Source: Promethearchaeota archaeon (GTDB lineage Archaea; Asgardarchaeota; Lokiarchaeia; Sigyniarchaeales; SOKP01). Taken from it: 64,000 bases of DNA. The notes under the pieces are model-generated. The model was given only the letters and a program-made list of their open reading frames with translations. It was not told the DNA's origin and did no database searches. The stretch is taken from the NCBI GenBank assembly GCA_016839705.1, contig JAEOTR010000025.1, positions 1 to 64,000 of the forward strand, given 5' to 3'. The position numbers were made by a program, and so were the translations under genes. Below, in pieces: positions 62,911 to 64,000 of the stretch (position 1 is its first letter; the number at the start of each line of letters is the position of its first letter).

Positions 62911-64000
62911 CATTTTCTTTTAAAATTTTATTGAGAGTTTCTATCGCATTTTCTTTAATCGATTTTGAAGTTATTTTTTTTATAGTTTTTGCCATCATTT
63001 TATAGGCTCCTGAGACCGTAATATCAATTTCAATAAAAACACCAATACCAGACTCTGTATCTTCAAAACTTACGTTATAAAAAGTTTCACCAGCAGAAGG
63101 AACAACTTCGAATTTTGTGGAACGTTCAGTTCTTGGCCCAATCTCATTAGTTGAAATTTCTCTTCCCTGAACTGTTGTAACACGGTTTCCAGTTATATCA
63201 AAAAATTCGTTTACAATTTCTTTAAAGTTGTCTGGTATCTCTTTTAATTCATATATTAATTCCTTACCTTCAGATTCTTCCTTTTGCTTTTCCTTACTAG
63301 TCACCACGACCCTCACACGACCGATGTTCTGGATTCTAGCATGGCGAGTATTAGGATCGCCTTGTCTATGCGAGGTTATACGAATTGTCGGGAAGTAAGT
63401 GCCAGGTTCGGAGAAAGTATAAGTGGTTTTCAATTCTACATGAGTGCTTTTTGTGTTTTTGAGTTTCTCGGTTATTGGATAGTCACCAGTGCCCTCAAAG
63501 TCCCATTCCGCACTGACTATTGAACCGGCATCTGGTGGTGTATCGATAACACTGAAAAACTTAACTTTCTTCCCAACCTTAACATCAACACGCTCACCTC
63601 CATTTACTGTAAGAGTGACCACCGGTTGAATCCCCTTACGCTCCACAGCAGTCGGTGGCACTTCCACCTGGCCATCTACCACTTTATATGTAGTACTTGC
63701 TGGGGGTGCCACGCCTTTTTCAACCCATGCGCTCACGTCGCGCAGTGCCTGTTGCAATATACCACTATAGTTGATAACTCGTGTGGTTATTGCTGGACGG
63801 GAGTCTAAAGGTGTGATCACAGGTGGTGTATGCATTGCATTGTCAATAAACCAGAGTCGATAATTATCATCGAATTTTTCTCCCAATGCAGCTTTCACCT
63901 TCGAGCGATACCAGTCGGCTTGCCAAGGATAGGCTGCCTCGTCCATCAACATATTAACTGCGATCATCTTGCCTTCAAACTTGCCTGTCTGTACCGAACC
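62906..64000 (-). CDS. Hydrolase copy 3, 5'-truncated by the window edge, with C-terminal SRPBCC-like extension
   Basis: The frame is open to the window edge, so the N-terminal half lies outside. The visible part starts at GKFEGKMIAVNMLMDE and matches the two copies at 4.7-8.7 kb: DNAMHTPP (candidate catalytic His), VEKGVAPPAS, the PKD-like VSAEWDFEGTGDYPI, and EPGTYFPTIRI. After VRVVVTSKEK there is an extra ~130-residue domain lacking in the other copies, whose last helix (YKMMAKTIKKITSKSIKENA) recalls SRPBCC proteins. The hydrolase part is visibly GC-richer than anything else in the window; the extension is AT-rich like the host. Confidence 0.75.
   Translation of the reverse strand, partial: GSVQTGKFEGKMIAVNMLMDEAAYPWQADWYRSKVKAALGEKFDDNYRLWFIDNAMHTPPVITPLDSRPAITTRVINYSGILQQALRDVSAWVEKGVAPPASTTYKVVDGQVEVPPTAVERKGIQPVVTLTVNGGERVDVKVGKKVKFFSVIDTPPDAGSIVSAEWDFEGTGDYPITEKLKNTKSTHVELKTTYTFSEPGTYFPTIRITSHRQGDPNTRHARIQNIGRVRVVVTSKEKQKEESEGKELIYELKEIPDNFKEIVNEFFDITGNRVTTVQGREISTNEIGPRTERSTKFEVVPSAGETFYNVSFEDTESGIGVFIEIDITVSGAYKMMAKTIKKITSKSIKENAIETLNKILKENE

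Overview
The window is AT-rich archaeal DNA and most resembles an Asgard archaeon of the Lokiarchaeia type. Four things point there: two Rab/Ras-like small GTPases and a DRG-type GTPase; AT-rich TATA boxes and oligo-T stops; three tungsten aldehyde:ferredoxin oxidoreductases with Hdr-type electron carriers; and TGA used as selenocysteine (Sec) in hdrA and mvhD. The taxonomic call is inference, because there is no rRNA or marker set here. I saw no tRNA, rRNA, CRISPR array, IS element or phage gene.

Layout. 0.2-4.4 kb: a small zinc-ribbon membrane protein, then a minus-strand electron-transfer operon hdrA-mvhD-frhB/fdhB-like. hdrA carries three in-frame TGA codons and mvhD two; all five replace conserved cysteines. 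A candidate SECIS hairpin lies 3' of mvhD. 4.7-11.9 kb: two paralogous large alpha/beta-hydrolase-like proteins with PKD-like tails, then AOR and an iron alcohol dehydrogenase. 12-20.4 kb: a TPR protein, a second AOR with a four-cluster ferredoxin, a truncated beta-helix gene, and a 920-aa HdrC/NfnB/HdrB fusion in which the NfnB-like flavoprotein is inserted into the first CCG domain. 20.6-28.3 kb: a SNF2/RapA helicase, two small GTPases, DUF364-like and cyclophilin-like proteins, and HypB. 28.4-36.8 kb: two 3-hydroxyacyl-CoA dehydrogenases, a QueG-like protein, an AcoX-like kinase plus a ThDP enzyme, a coiled-coil protein and a 55-aa cysteine-rich protein missed by length filters.

37-47.7 kb is a plus-strand lysine-fermentation cluster: class III aminotransferase, CoA transferase, Kce, methyltransferase, Kdd, KamA, KamB-like, KamD, KamE. 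It covers lysine to 3-aminobutyryl-CoA. The ammonia lyase Kal is absent, and the aminotransferase could replace it. 47.9-52.7 kb is an ornithine/citrulline module: ornithine aminotransferase, carbamate kinase, a permease broken by one TAA, and ornithine carbamoyltransferase. The carbamate kinase leader is duplicated. 52.9-62.5 kb: DRG GTPase, a two-subunit FAD/Fe-S amine dehydrogenase-like complex, a ThiC C-terminal remnant, a third AOR, a cyclic 2,3-diphosphoglycerate synthetase-like protein and a DUF389 membrane protein. The right edge holds a third, visibly GC-richer copy of the hydrolase with a native-looking C-terminal extension.

Taken together, this is an anaerobic, amino-acid-fermenting lifestyle. 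Lysine and ornithine/citrulline are catabolised, aldehydes are oxidised on ferredoxin by the AORs, and electrons pass through selenium-containing HdrA/MvhD and the HdrBC-NfnB fusion.
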